From Ptiloglossa arizonensis (lineage: Eukaryota > Arthropoda > Insecta > Hymenoptera > Colletidae), in assembly GCF_051014685.1 (NCBI RefSeq), contig NW_027478463.1, positions 620,001 to 684,000 on the forward strand: DNA of 64,000 bases, in the 5' to 3' direction. Position 1 is the stretch's first letter; each line of letters starts with the position of its first letter. This document shows, one piece after another, positions 9,916-22,383 of this stretch. The notes under the pieces were generated by a model, which worked only from the letters and a program-made list of their open reading frames with translations, searched no databases and had not been told where the DNA came from. Made by a program: the position numbers and the translations under genes.

Positions 9916-12010
9916 AGAAACCATCAAAATTTTCGCTCGTCTGATACTCGAAACCAATAACTGGAATGGCCTAGGGGAAATGTACACACACCATTGTAAT
10001 CGGGCGAGTTTCTACTTTCAGATGCAACAGGAATTAATGGAGTTCGTCAATCCGTTCGCGAGATATGGGAGTTTGATGTTAAGGAACGGTTGAGAAACCA
10101 TCAAAATTTTCGCTGGTCTGATACTCGAAACCAATAACTGGAATGGCCTAGGGGAAAAGTACACACACCATTGTAATCGGGCGAGTTTCTACTTTCAGAT
10201 GCAACAGGAATTACTCGAGTTCGTCAATCCGTTCGCGAGATATGGAAGTGTGAAATTAAGGAATGGTTGAGAAACCATCAAAATTTTCGCAAGTCTGATA
10301 ATCGAAACCAATAACTACAAAGGCCTAGGGGAAAAGTACACACACCATTTTAATCGGGCGTGTTTCTACTTTCAGATGCAACAGGAATTTCTCGAGTTCG
10401 TCAACCCGTTCGCGAGATATGGAAGTGTGAAGTTAAGGAATGGTTGAGAAACCATCAAAATTTTCGCAATTCTGATACTCGAAACCAATAACAACAATGG
10501 CCCAGGGGAAAAACACACATACCGTTGTAATCGGGCGTGTTTCAGCTTTCACATGCAATAGGAAATTCTCGAGTTCGTCAATCCGTTCGCGAGATATGGA
10601 AGTGTGAAGTTAAGGAATGGTTGTGAAACCATCAAAATTTTCGCTGGTCTGATACTCAAAACCAATAACTGGAATGGCCTAGGGCAAAAATACACACACC
10701 GTTGTAACCGGTCGAGTTTCCACTTTCAGATACAACAGGAATTTCTCGAGTTCGTCAACCCGTGCGCGAGATATGGAAGTGTGAAGTTAAGGAATGGTTG
10801 AGAAACCATCAAAATTTTCGCAAATCTGATACTCGAAACCAATAAAAACAATGGCCCAGGGGAAAGCACAGATACCGTTGTAATCGGGCGAGTTTCCACT
10901 TTCAGATGCAACAGGAATTTCTCGAGTTCGTCAATCCGTTCGCGAGATATGGGAGTTTGATGTTAAGGAACGGTTGAGAAACCATCAAAATTTTCGCTGG
11001 TCTGATACTCGAAACCAATAACTGGAATGGTCTAGGGGAAAAGTACACACACCATTGTAATCGGGCGAGTTTCTGCTTTCAGATGCAATAGGAAATTCTC
11101 GAGTTCGTCAATCCGTTCGCGAGATATGGGAGTTTGATGTTAAGGAACGGTTGAGAAACCATCAAAATTTTCGCTGGTCTGATACTCGAAACCAATAACT
11201 GGAATGGCCTAGGGGAAAAGTTCACACACCATTGTAATCGGGCGAGTTTCTACTTTCAGATGCAACAGGAATTTCTCGAGTTCGTCAATCCGTTCGCGAG
11301 ATATGGGAGTTTGAAGTTAAGGAATGGTTGAGAAACCATCAAAATTTTCGCAAGTCTGATACTCGAAACCAATAACTACAAAGGCCTAGGTGAAAAACAC
11401 ACATATCTTTGTAATCGGGCGAGTTTCTACTTTCAGATGCAACAGGAATTTCTCGAGTTCGTCAATCCGTTCGCGAGAAATGGGAGTTTAAAGTTAAGGA
11501 ATGGTTGAGAAACCATCAATATTTTCGCAAGTCTGATACTTGAAACCAATAACTGGAATGACTTAGGGGAAAAGTACACACACCATTGTAATCGGACGAT
11601 TCTCTGCTTCCAGGTGCAACAGGAATTTCTCGAATTCGTCAATCCGTTCGCGAGATATGGGAGTTTGAAGTTAAGGAATGGTTGACAAACTATCAAAATT
11701 TTCGCAAGTCTGATACTCGAAACCAATAACTACATAGGCCTAGGTGAAAAACACACATATCTTTGTAATCGGGCGAATTTCTACATTCAGATGCAACAGG
11801 AATTTCTCGAGTTCGTCAACCCGATCGCGAGATATGGAAGTGTGAAGTTAAGGAATGGTTGAGAAACCATCAAAATTTTCGCAAATCTGATACTCGAAAC
11901 CAATAACAACAATGGCCCAGGGGAAAAAACACAGATACCGTTATAATCGGGCGAGTTTCTGCTTTCAGATGCAATAGGATATTCTCGAGTTCTTCAATCC
12001 GTTCGCGAGA
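9916..12010 (+). repeat. Mixed monomers, remnants of the dimeric type
   Basis: CGCTGGTCTG monomers occur singly or consecutively (about 10,110, 10,640, 11,000, 11,175) among types from 6.5-8.5 kb. The alternating pattern is broken; an exchange between the dimeric block and the 6.5-8.5 kb family is the simplest reading. No gene is present. Confidence 0.7.
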
Positions 12011-15000
12011 TATGGAAGTGTGAAGTTAAGGAATGGTGGTGAAACCATCAAAATTTTCTCTGGTCTGATTCTCGAAATCAATAACTGGAATGGCCCAGGG
12101 GAAAAGTACTCACACCATTGTAATGGAGCGAGATTCTACTTTCAGAAGCAACAGGAATTTCTCGGGTTCGTCAATCCGTTCGCGAGATATGGCAGTTTGA
12201 AGTTAAGCAATGGTTGGGAAACCCTCAAAATTTTCGCAAGTCTGATACTCGAAACCAATAACTACTATGTCCTAGGGGAAAAATACACATACCTTTGTAA
12301 ACGGGCGAGTTTCTACTTTCAGATGCAACAGGAATTTCTCGAGTTCGTCAATCCGTTCGCGAGATATTGGAGTTTGAAGTTAAGGAATGGTTGAGAAACC
12401 ATCAAAATTTTCACTGGTCTGATACTCGAAACCAATAACTGGAATGGCCTAGGGGGAAAGTACACACACCATTGTAATGGAGCGAGATTCTACTTTCAGA
12501 AGCAACAGGAATTTCTCGGGTTCGTCAATCCGTTCGCGAGATATGGCAGTTTGAAGTTAAGCAATGGTTGAGAAACCATCACAATTTTCGCAAGTCTGAT
12601 ACTCGAAACCAATAACTACCATGGCCTAGGGCAAAAATACACATACCGTTGTAATCGGGCGAGTTTTTGCTTTCAGATGCAATAGGAAATTCTCGAGTTC
12701 GTCAATCCGTTCGCGAGATATGGAAGTGTGAAGTTAAGGAATGGTTGAGAAACCATCAAAATTTTCGCAAGTCTGATGCTAGAAACGAATAACTACCATT
12801 GTCTAGGGGAAAAATACACATACCTTTGTAATCGGGCGAGTTTCTGCTTTCAGATGCAACAGGAATTTCTCGAGTTCGTCAATCCGTTCGCGGGATATGG
12901 GAGTTTGAAGTTAAGGAATGGTTGGGAAACCCTCAAAATTTTCGCAAGTCTGATACTCGAAACCAATAACTACTATGTCCTAGGGTAAAAATACACATAC
13001 CTTTGTAAACGGGCGAGTTTCTACTTTCAGATGCAACAGGAATTTCTCGAGTTCGTCAATCCGTTCGCGAGATATTGGAGTTTGAAGTTAAGGAATGGTT
13101 GAGAAACCATCAAAATTTTCACTGGTCTGATACTCGAAACCAATAACTGGAATGGCCTAGGGGGAAAGTACACACACCATTGTAATGGGGCGAGTTTCTA
13201 CTTTCAGATGCAACAGGAATTTCTCGAGTTCGTCAATCCGTTCGCGAGATATGGGAGTTTGAAGTTAAGGAATGGTTGTGAGACTATCACAATTTTCGGA
13301 AGTCTGATACTCGAAACCAATAACTACTATGTCCTAGGGTAAAAATACACATACCTTTGTAAACGGGCGAGTTTCTACTTTCAGATGCAACAGGAATTTC
13401 TCGAGTTCGTCAATCCGTTCGCGAGATATGGGAGTTTGAAGTTACGGAATGCTTGAGAAACCATCAAAATTTTCGCAAAACTGATACTCGAAACCAATAA
13501 CTGGAATGGCCTAGAGGAAAAGTACACACACCGTCGTAATCGGGCGAGTTTCTACTTTCAGATGCAACAGGAATTTCTCGAGTTCGTCAATCCGTTCGCG
13601 AGATATGGGAGTTTGAACTTAAGGAGTGGTTGAGAAACCATAAAAATTTTCGCAATTCTGATGCTAGAAACGAATAACTGGAATGACCTAGGAAAAGAGT
13701 ACACACACCATCGTAATCGGTCGACCTTCTACTTACAGATGCAACAGGAATTTCTTGAGTTCGTCAATCCGTTCGCGAGATATGGGAGTTTGAAGTTAAG
13801 GAATGTTTGAGAGACTATCACAATTTTCGGAAGTCTGATACTCGAAACCAATACCTACTATGGCCTAGGGGAAAAATACACATACCTTTGTAATCGGGCG
13901 AGTTTCTACTTTCAGATGCAACAGGAATTTCTCGAGTTCGTCAATCCGTTCGCGAGACATGGGAGTTTGAAATTAAGGAACGGTTGAGAAAACATCAAAA
14001 CTTTCGCAAGTCTGATACTCGAAACCAATAACTGGAATAGCCTAGGGGAAAAGTACACACACCGTTGTAATCGGGCGAGTTTCTACTTTCAGATGCAACA
14101 GGAATTTCTCGAGTTCGTCAATCCGTTCTCGAGATATGGGAGTTTGAACTTAAGGAGTGGTTGAGAAACCATAAAAATTTTCGCAATTCTGATCCTAGAA
14201 ACGAATAACTGGAATGACCTAGGGAAAAAGTACACACACCATTGTAATCGGTCGACCTTCTACTTTCAGATGCAACAGGAAATAATCGAGATCGTCAAAC
14301 CGTTCGCGAGATATGGGAGTTTGAAGTTAAGGAATGCTTGAGAAACCATCAAACTTTTCGCAAGTCTGATACTCGAAACCAATAACTACAAAGGCCTAGC
14401 GGAAAACTACACATACCTTTGTAATCGGGCGAGTTTCTACTTTCAGATGCAACAGGAATTTCTCGAGCTCGTCAATCCGTTCGCGAGTTATGGGAGTTCG
14501 AAGTTAAGAAATGGTTGAGAAACCATCAAAATTTTCGCAAGTCTGATACTCGAAACCAATAACTGGAATGGCCTAGGGGAAAAGTGCACACACCATTGTA
14601 ATGGGGCGAGTTTCTACTTTCAGATGCAACAGGAAATAATCGAGTTCGTCAATCCGTTCGCGAGATATGGGAGTTTGAAGTTAAGGAATGCTTGAGAAAC
14701 CATCAAAATTTTCGCCAAACTGATACTCGAAACCAATAACTGGAATGGCCTAGGGGAAAAGTGCACACACCATTGTAATGGGGCGAGTTTCTACTTTCAG
14801 ATGCAACAGGAATTCCTCGAGTTCGCCAATCCGTTCGCGAGATATGGGAGTTTGAAGTTATGGAATGGTTGTGAGACCATCACAATTTTCGCAAGTGTGA
14901 TACTCGAAACCAATAACTGGAATGGCCTAGGGGAAAAGTACACACACCGTTGTAATCGGGCGAGTTTCTACTTTCAGAAGCAACAGGAATTCCTCGAGTT

Positions 15001-18000
15001 CGTCAATTCTTTCGCGAGATATGGGAGTTTGAAATTAAGGAACGGTTGAGAAAACATCAAAACTTTCGCAAGTCTGATACTCGAAACCAATAACTGGAAT
15101 AGCCTAGGGGAAAAGTACACACACCATTGTAATCGGTCGACCTTCTACTTTCAGATGCAACAGGAAATAATCGAGATCGTCAAACCATTCGCGAGATATG
15201 GGAGTTTGAAGTTAAGGAATGCTTGAGAAACCATCAAACTTTTCGCAAGTCTGATACTCGAAACCAATAACCACAAATGCCTAGCGGAAAACTACACATA
15301 CCTTTGTAATCGGGCGAGTTTCTACTTTCAGATGCAACAGGCATTTCTCGAGCTCGTCAATCCGTTCGCGAGGTATGGGAGTTTGAAGTTAAGAAATGGT
15401 TGAGAAACCATCAAAATTTTCGCTGGTCTGATTCTCGAAATCAATAACTGGAATGGCCCAGGGGAAAAGTACACACACCATTGTAATGGAGCGAGATTCT
15501 ACTTTCAGATGCAACAGGAATTTCTTGAGTTCGTCAATCCGTTCGCGAGATATGGGAGTTTGAAGTTAAGGAATGTTTGAGAGACTATCACAATTTTCGG
15601 AAGTCTGATACTCGAAACCAATAACTACTATGGCCTAGGGGAAAAATACACATACCTTTGTAATCGGGCGAGTTTCTACTTTCAGAAGCAACAGGAAATT
15701 CTCGAGTTCGTCTATCCGTTCGCGAGATATGGGAGTTTGAAGTTAAGGAATGGTTGAGAAACCATCACAATTTTCGCAAGTCAGATACTCGAAACCAATA
15801 ACTACCATGGCCTAGGGCAAAAATACACATACCGTTGTAATCGGGCGAGTTTTTGCTTTCAGATGCAATAGGAAATTCTCGAGTTCGTCAATCCGTTCGC
15901 GAGATATGGAAGTGTCAAGTTAAGGAATGGTTGAGAAACCATCAAAATTTTCGCAAGTCTGATGCTAGAAACGAATAACTACCATTGCCTAGGGGAAAAA
16001 TACACATACCTTTGTAAACGGGCGAGTTTCTGCTTTCAGATGCAACAGGAATTTCTCGAGTTCGTCAATCCGTTCGCGGGATATGGGAGTTTGAAGTTAA
16101 GGAATGGTTGAGAAACCATCAAAATTTTCGCCGGTCTGATACTCGAAACCAATAACTGGAATGGCCTAGGGAAAAAGTACACACACCATTGTAAACGGTC
16201 GAGTTTCTACTTTCAGATGCAACAGGAATTTCTCGAGTTCGTCAATCCGTTCGCGAGATATTGCAGTTTGAAGTTAAGGAATGGTTGAGAAACCATCAAA
16301 ATTTTCACTTGTCTGATAATCGAAACCAATAACTGGAATGGCCTAGGAGAAAAGTACACACACCATTGTATTCGGGCGAGTTTCTACTTTCAGATGCAAC
16401 AGGAATTTCTCGAGCTCGTCAATCCGTTCGCGAGATATGGGAGTTTGAAGTTAAGGAATGGTTGAGGAACCATCAAAATTTTCGCAAGTCTGATACTCGA
16501 AACCAATAACTGGAATGGCCTAGGGGAAAAGTGCAAACACCATTGTAATGGGGCGAGTTTCTACTTTCAGATGCAACAGGAATTCCTCGATTTCGTCAAT
16601 CCGTTCGCGAGATATGGGAGTTTGAAGTAATGGAATGGTTGTGAGACCATCACAATTTTCGCAAGTGTGATACTCGAAACCAATAACTGGAATGGCCTAG
16701 GGGAAAAGTACACACACCGTTGTAATCGGGCGAGTTTCTACTTTCAGATGCAACAGGAATTTCTCGAGCTCGTCAATCCGTTCGCGAGATATGGGAGTTT
16801 GAAATTAAGGAATGCTTGAGAAACCATCAAAATTTTCGCAAGTCTGATACTCGAAACCAATAACTGGAATGGCCTAGGGGAAAAGTGCAAACACCATTGT
16901 AATGGGGCGAGTTTCTACTTTCAGATGCAACAGGAATTCCTCGAGTTCGTCAATTTGTTCGCGAGATATGGGAGTTTGAAATTAAGGAACGGTTGAGAAA
17001 ACATCAAAACTTTCGCAAGTCTGATCCTAGAAACGAATAACTGGAATGACCTAGGGAAAAAGTACACACACGATTGTAATCGGTCGAACTTCTACTTTCA
17101 GACGCAACAGGAAATAATCGAGATCGTCAAACCGTTCGCGAGATATGGGAGTTTGAAGTTAAGGAATGCTTGAGAAACCATCAAACTTTTCGCAAGTCTG
17201 ATACTCGAAACCAATAACTACAAAGGCCTAGGGGTAAACTACACATACCTTTGTAATCGGGCGAGTTTCTACTTTCAGATGCAACAGGAATTTCTCGAGC
17301 TCGTCAATCCGTTCGCGAGAAATGGAGTTTGAAGTTAAGGAATGGTTGAGAAACCATCAAAATTTTCGCAAGTCTGATGCTAGAAACGAATAACCGGAAT
17401 GACCTAGGGGAAAAGTACACACACCATTGTAATCGGGCAAGTATCTACTTTCAGAGGCGACAGGAACTTCTCGAGTTCGCCAATCCGTTCGCGAGGTATC
17501 GGAGTTTGAAGTTAAGGAATGGTTGAGAAACCATCACAAATTTCGCAAGTCTGATACTCGAAAACAATAACTACCATTGCCTAGGGTATAAATACACATA
17601 CCTTTGTAATCGGGCGAGTTTCTACTTTCAGATGCAATAGGAATTTCTCGAATTTGTCAATCCGTTCTCGAGATATGGGAGTTTGAAGTTAAGGAATGGT
17701 TGAGAAACCATCAAAATTTTCGCAAGTCTGATGCTAGAAACGAATAACCGGAATGACATAGGGGAAAAGTACACACACCATTGTAATCGGGCAAGTATCT
17801 ACTTTCAGAGGCGACAGGAACTTCTCGAGTTCGCCAGTCCGTTCGCGAGGTATCGTAGTTTGAAGTTAAGGAATGGTTGAGAAACCATCACAAATTTCGC
17901 AAGTCTGATACTCGAAACCAATAACTACCATTACCTAGGGGAAAAATACACATACCTTTGCAATCAGGCGTGTTTCTACTTTCAGATGCAATAGGAATTT

Positions 18001-19014
18001 CTCGAGTTCGCCAATCCGTTCGCGAGATATGGGAGTTTGAAATTAAGGAATGCTTGAGAAACCATCAAAGTTTTCGCAAGTCTGATACTCGAAACCAATA
18101 ACTACAAAGGCCTAGCGGAAAAATACACATACCTTTGTAATCGGGCGAGTTTCTACTTTCAGATGCAATAGGAATTTCTCGAGTTCGTCAATCCGTTCGC
18201 GAGATATGGGAGGTTGAAGATAAGGAATGGTTGAGAAACCATCAAAATTTTCGCAAGTCTGATGCTAGAAACGAATAACCGGAATGACCTAGGGGAAAAG
18301 TACACACACCATTGTAATCGGGCAAGTATCTACTTTCAGAGGCGACAGGAACTTCTCGAGTTCGCCAATCCGTTCGCGAAGTATCGGAGTTTGAAGTTAA
18401 GGAATGGTTGATAAACCATCACAAATTTCGCAAGTCTGATACTCGAAACCAATAACTACCATTGCCTAGGGGAAAAATACACATACCTTTGTAATCAGGC
18501 GTGTTTCTACTTTCAGATGCAATAGGAATTTCTCGAGTTCGCCAATCCGTTCGCGAGATATGGGAGTTTGAAATTAAGGAATGCTTGAGAAACCATCAAA
18601 ATTTTCGCAAGTCTGATACTCGAAACCAATAACTACAAAGGCCTAGCGGAAAAATACACATACCTTTGTAATCGGGCGAGTTTCTACTTTCAGATGCAAC
18701 AGTAATTTCTCGAGTTCGCCAATCCGTTCGCGAGGTATCGGTGTTTGAAGTTAAGGAATGGTTGAGAAACCATCAAAATATTCGCAAGTCTGATACTCGA
18801 AACCAATAACTACTATGGCCTAGGGCAAAAATACACATACCGTTGTAATCGGACGTGTTTTTGGTTTCAGATGCACCAGGAATTTCTCGAGTTCGTCAAT
18901 CCGTTCGCGCGATATGGGAGTTTGAAATTAAGGAATGGTTGAGAAACCACCACAATTTTCGCAAGTCTGATACTCGAAACCAATAACTACCATGACCTAG
19001 GGGAAAAATGCACA
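12011..19014 (+). repeat. Mixed segment with multi-monomer duplications
   Basis: Exact-multiple offsets were measured from shared variants. GGTTGGGAAACCC at 12,211 and 12,919 gives 708 bp (4 monomers). TGGTCTGATTCTCG at 12,061 and 15,424 gives 3,363 bp (19). GATCCTAG at 14,191 and 17,023 gives 2,832 bp (16). CGGTTGAGAAAACATC at 13,981, 15,043 and 16,990 gives 1,062 and 1,947 bp (6 and 11). GAATGTTTGAGAGAC at 13,801 and 15,571 gives 1,770 bp (10). These offsets contain no net indels, unlike those on the right half. No gene is present. Confidence 0.8.
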
Positions 19015-20254
19015 TACCTTTGTAATCGGGCGAGTTTCTACTTTCAGATGCAACAGGAATTTCTCGAGCTCGTCAATCCGTTCGCGAGATATGGGAGTTT
19101 GAAGTTAAGGAATGGTTGAGAAACCATCAAAATGTTCGCAAGTCTGATGCTAGAAACGAATAACCGGAATGACCTAGGGGAAAAGTACACACACCATTGT
19201 AATCGGGCAAGTATCTACTTTCAGAGGCGACAGGAACTTCTCGAGTTCGCCAATCCGTTCGCGAGGTATCGGAGTTTGAAGTTAAGGAATGGTTGTGAAA
19301 CCATCACAAATTTCGAAAGTCTGATACTCGAAACCAATAACTACCATTGCCTAGGGGAAAAATACACATACCTTTGTAATCAGGCGTGTTTCTACTTTCA
19401 GATGCAATAGGAATTTCTCGAGTTCGCCAATCCGTTCGCGAGATATGGGAGTTTGAATTTAAGGAATGCTTGAGAAACCATCAAAATTTTCGCAAGTCTG
19501 ATACTCGAAACCAATATCTACAAAGGCCTAGCGGAAAAATACACATACCTTTGTAATCGGGCGAGTTTCTACTTTCAGATGCAACAGTAATTTCTCGAGT
19601 TCGCCAATCCGTTCGCGAGGTATCGGTGTTTGAAGTTATGGAATGGTTGAGAAACCATCAAAATATTCGCAAGTCTGTTACTCGAAACCAATAACTACTA
19701 TGGCCTAGGGCAAAAATACACATGCCGTTGTAATCGGACGTGTTTTTAGTTTCAGATGCACCAGGAATTTCTCGAGTTCGTCAATCCGTTCGCGAGATAT
19801 GGGAGTTTGAAGTTAAGGAATGGTTGAGAAACCATCAAAATTTTCGCAAGTCTGATGCTAGAAACGAATAACCGGAATGACCTAGGGGAAAAGTACACAC
19901 GCCATTGTAATCGGGCAAGTATCTACTTTCAGAGGCGACAGGAACTTCTCGAGTTCGCCAATCCGTTCGCGAGCTATCGGAGTTTGAAGCTAAGGAATGG
20001 TTGATAAACCATAAAAATTATCGCAATTCTGATGATAGAAACGAATAACTGGAATGACCTAGGGATAAAGTACACACACCATTGTAATCGGTCGACCTTC
20101 TACTTTCAGATGCAACAGGAAATAATCGAGTTCGTCAATTCGTTCGCGAGATATGGGAGTTTGAAGTTAAGGAATGCTTGAGAAACCATCAAAATTTTCG
20201 CAAGTCTGATACTCGAAACCAATAACTACAAAGGCCTAGGGGAAAACTACCCAT
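19015..20254 (+). repeat. Block X, copy 1 (7 monomers)
   Basis: This 1,240-bp block matches 24,512-25,751 at an offset of 5,497 bp. Markers: AAAATGTTCGCAAG, GGTTGTGAAACC with TTTCGAAAG, AACCAATATCTAC, CTGTTACTCG, CATGCCG, TTTTTAGTTTC, CACACGCC and GAAGCTAAGG. The left edge is near 19,015, where CATGACC/TGCACATACC upstream differs from the sequence before copy 2. Confidence 0.85.
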
Positions 20255-22383
20255 ACCTTTGTAATCGGGCGAGTTTCTACTTTCAGATGCAACAGGAATT
20301 TCTCGAGCTCGTCAATCCGTTCGCGAGATATGGGAGTTTGAAGTTAAGGAATGGTTGAGAAACCATCAAAATTTTCGCAATTCTGATGCTAGAAACGAAT
20401 AACTGGAATGGCCTCGGGGAAAAGTACACACTGCATTGTAATCGGGCAAGTATCTACTTTCAGAGGCGACAGGAACTTCTCGAGTTCGCCAATCCGTTCG
20501 CGAGGTATCGGAGTTTGTAGTTAAGGAATGGTTGAGAAACCATCACAAATTTCGCAAGTCTGATACTTGAAACCAATAACCACCGTTGCCTAGGGGAAAA
20601 ATACACATACCTTTGTAATCGGGCGAGTTTCTACTTTTAGATGCAATAGGAATTTCTCGAGTTCGTCAATCCGTTCGCGAGATATGGGAGTTTGAAGTTA
20701 AGGAATGGTTGAGAAACCATCAAAATTTTCGCAATTCTGATGCTAGAAACGAATATCAGGAATGACCGAGGGAAAAAGTACACACACGATTGTAATCGGT
20801 CGACTTTCTACTTTCAGAAGCAACAGGAAATAATCGAGTTCGTCAATCCGTTCGCGAGATGTGGGAGTTTCAAGTTAAGGAATTGTTGAGAAACCATCAA
20901 AATTTTCGCAATTCCGATGATAGAAACGAATAACTGGAATGACCTAGGGAAAAAGTACACACACGATTGTAATCGGTCGACCTTCTACTTTCAGAAGCAA
21001 CAGGAAATAATCGAGTTCGTCAATCCGATCGCGAGGTATGGGAGTTTGAAGTTAAGGAATGCTTGAGAAACCATCAAAATTTTCGCAAAACTGATACTCG
21101 AAACGAATAACTGGAATGGCCTAGGGGAAAAGTGCACACACCATTGTAATGGGGCGAGTATCTACTTTCAGAGGCGACAGGAACTTCTCGAGTTCGCCAA
21201 TCCGTTCGCGAGGTATCGGAGTTTGAAGTTAAGGAATGGTTGAGAAACCATCACAAATTTCGCAAGTCTGATACTCGAAACCAATAACTACCATTGCCTA
21301 GGGGAAAAATACACATACCTTTGTAATGAGGCGAGTTTCTACTTTCAGATGCAAAAGGAATTTCTCGAGTTCGTCAATCCGTTCGCGAGATATGGGAGTT
21401 TGAAGTTAAGGAATGGTTGAGAAACCATCAAAATTTTCGCAAGTCTGATGCTAGAAACGAATAACCGGAATGACCTAGGGGAAAAGTACACACACCATTG
21501 TAATCGGGCAAGTATCTACTTTCAAATGCAACAGGAATTTCTCGAGTTCGCCAATCCGTTCGCGAGGTATCGGTGTTTGAAGTTAAGGAATGGTTGAGAA
21601 ACCATCAAAATATTCGCAAGTCTGATACTCGAAACCAATAACTACTATGGCCTAGGGCAAAAATACACATACCGTTGTAATCGGACGAGTTTTTGGTTTC
21701 AGATGCACCAGGAATTTCTCGAGTTCGTCAATCCGTTCGCGCGATATGGGAGTTTGAAGTTAAGGAATGGTTGAGAAACCACCACAATTTTCGCAAGTCT
21801 GATACTCGAAACCAATAACTATAATACCATGACCTAGGGGAAAAATGCACATACCTTTGTAATCGGGCGAGTTTCTACTTTCAGATGCAACAGGAATTTC
21901 TCGAGCTCGTCAATCCGTTCGCGAGATATGGGAGTTTGAAGTTAAGGAATGGTTGAGAAACCATAAAAATATTCACAATTCTGATGCTAGAAACGAATAA
22001 CTGGAATGACCTAGGGAAAAAGTACACACACCATTGTAATCGGTCGACCTTCTACTTTCAGATGCAACAGGAAATAATCGAGGTCGTCAATCCGTTCGCG
22101 AGATATGGGAGTTTGAAGTTAAGGAATGCTTGAGAAACCATCAAAATTTTCGCAAGTCTGATACTCGAAACCAATAACTACCATTGCCTAGGGGAAAAAT
22201 ACACATACCTCTGTAATCAGGCGAGTTTCTACTTTCAGATGCAAAAGGAATTTCTCGAGTTCGTCAATCCGTTCGCGAGATATGGGAGTTTGAAGTTAAG
22301 GAATGGTTGAGAAACCATCAAAATTTTCGCAAGTATGATACTCGAAACCAATAACTACCATTGCCTAGGGGAAAAATACACAT
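20255..22383 (+). repeat. Block A, copy 1 (12 monomers, 2,129 bp)
   Basis: GAGTTTGTAG at 20,511 recurs at 22,640 (2,129 bp, 12 x 177 plus 5). The extra 5 bp is the ATAAT insertion at 21,821. The left edge is near 20,255, after AACTACCCATACC, which copy 2 lacks. Inside are the ordered markers GGCCTCGGGG, CACTGCATTG, AATATCAGG, ATTCCGATGATAG, CAAAAGGAATT and TTTTTGGTTTC. Confidence 0.9.
21821..21825 (+). other. 5-bp insertion ATAAT (first of three copies)
   Basis: AACT-ATAAT-ACCATGACC compared with AACTACCATGACC in the related monomer at about 18,985. The insertion recurs at 23,950-23,954 and 27,141-27,145 and nowhere else that I saw. It is a clean tag for the three A-block copies. Confidence 0.85.
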
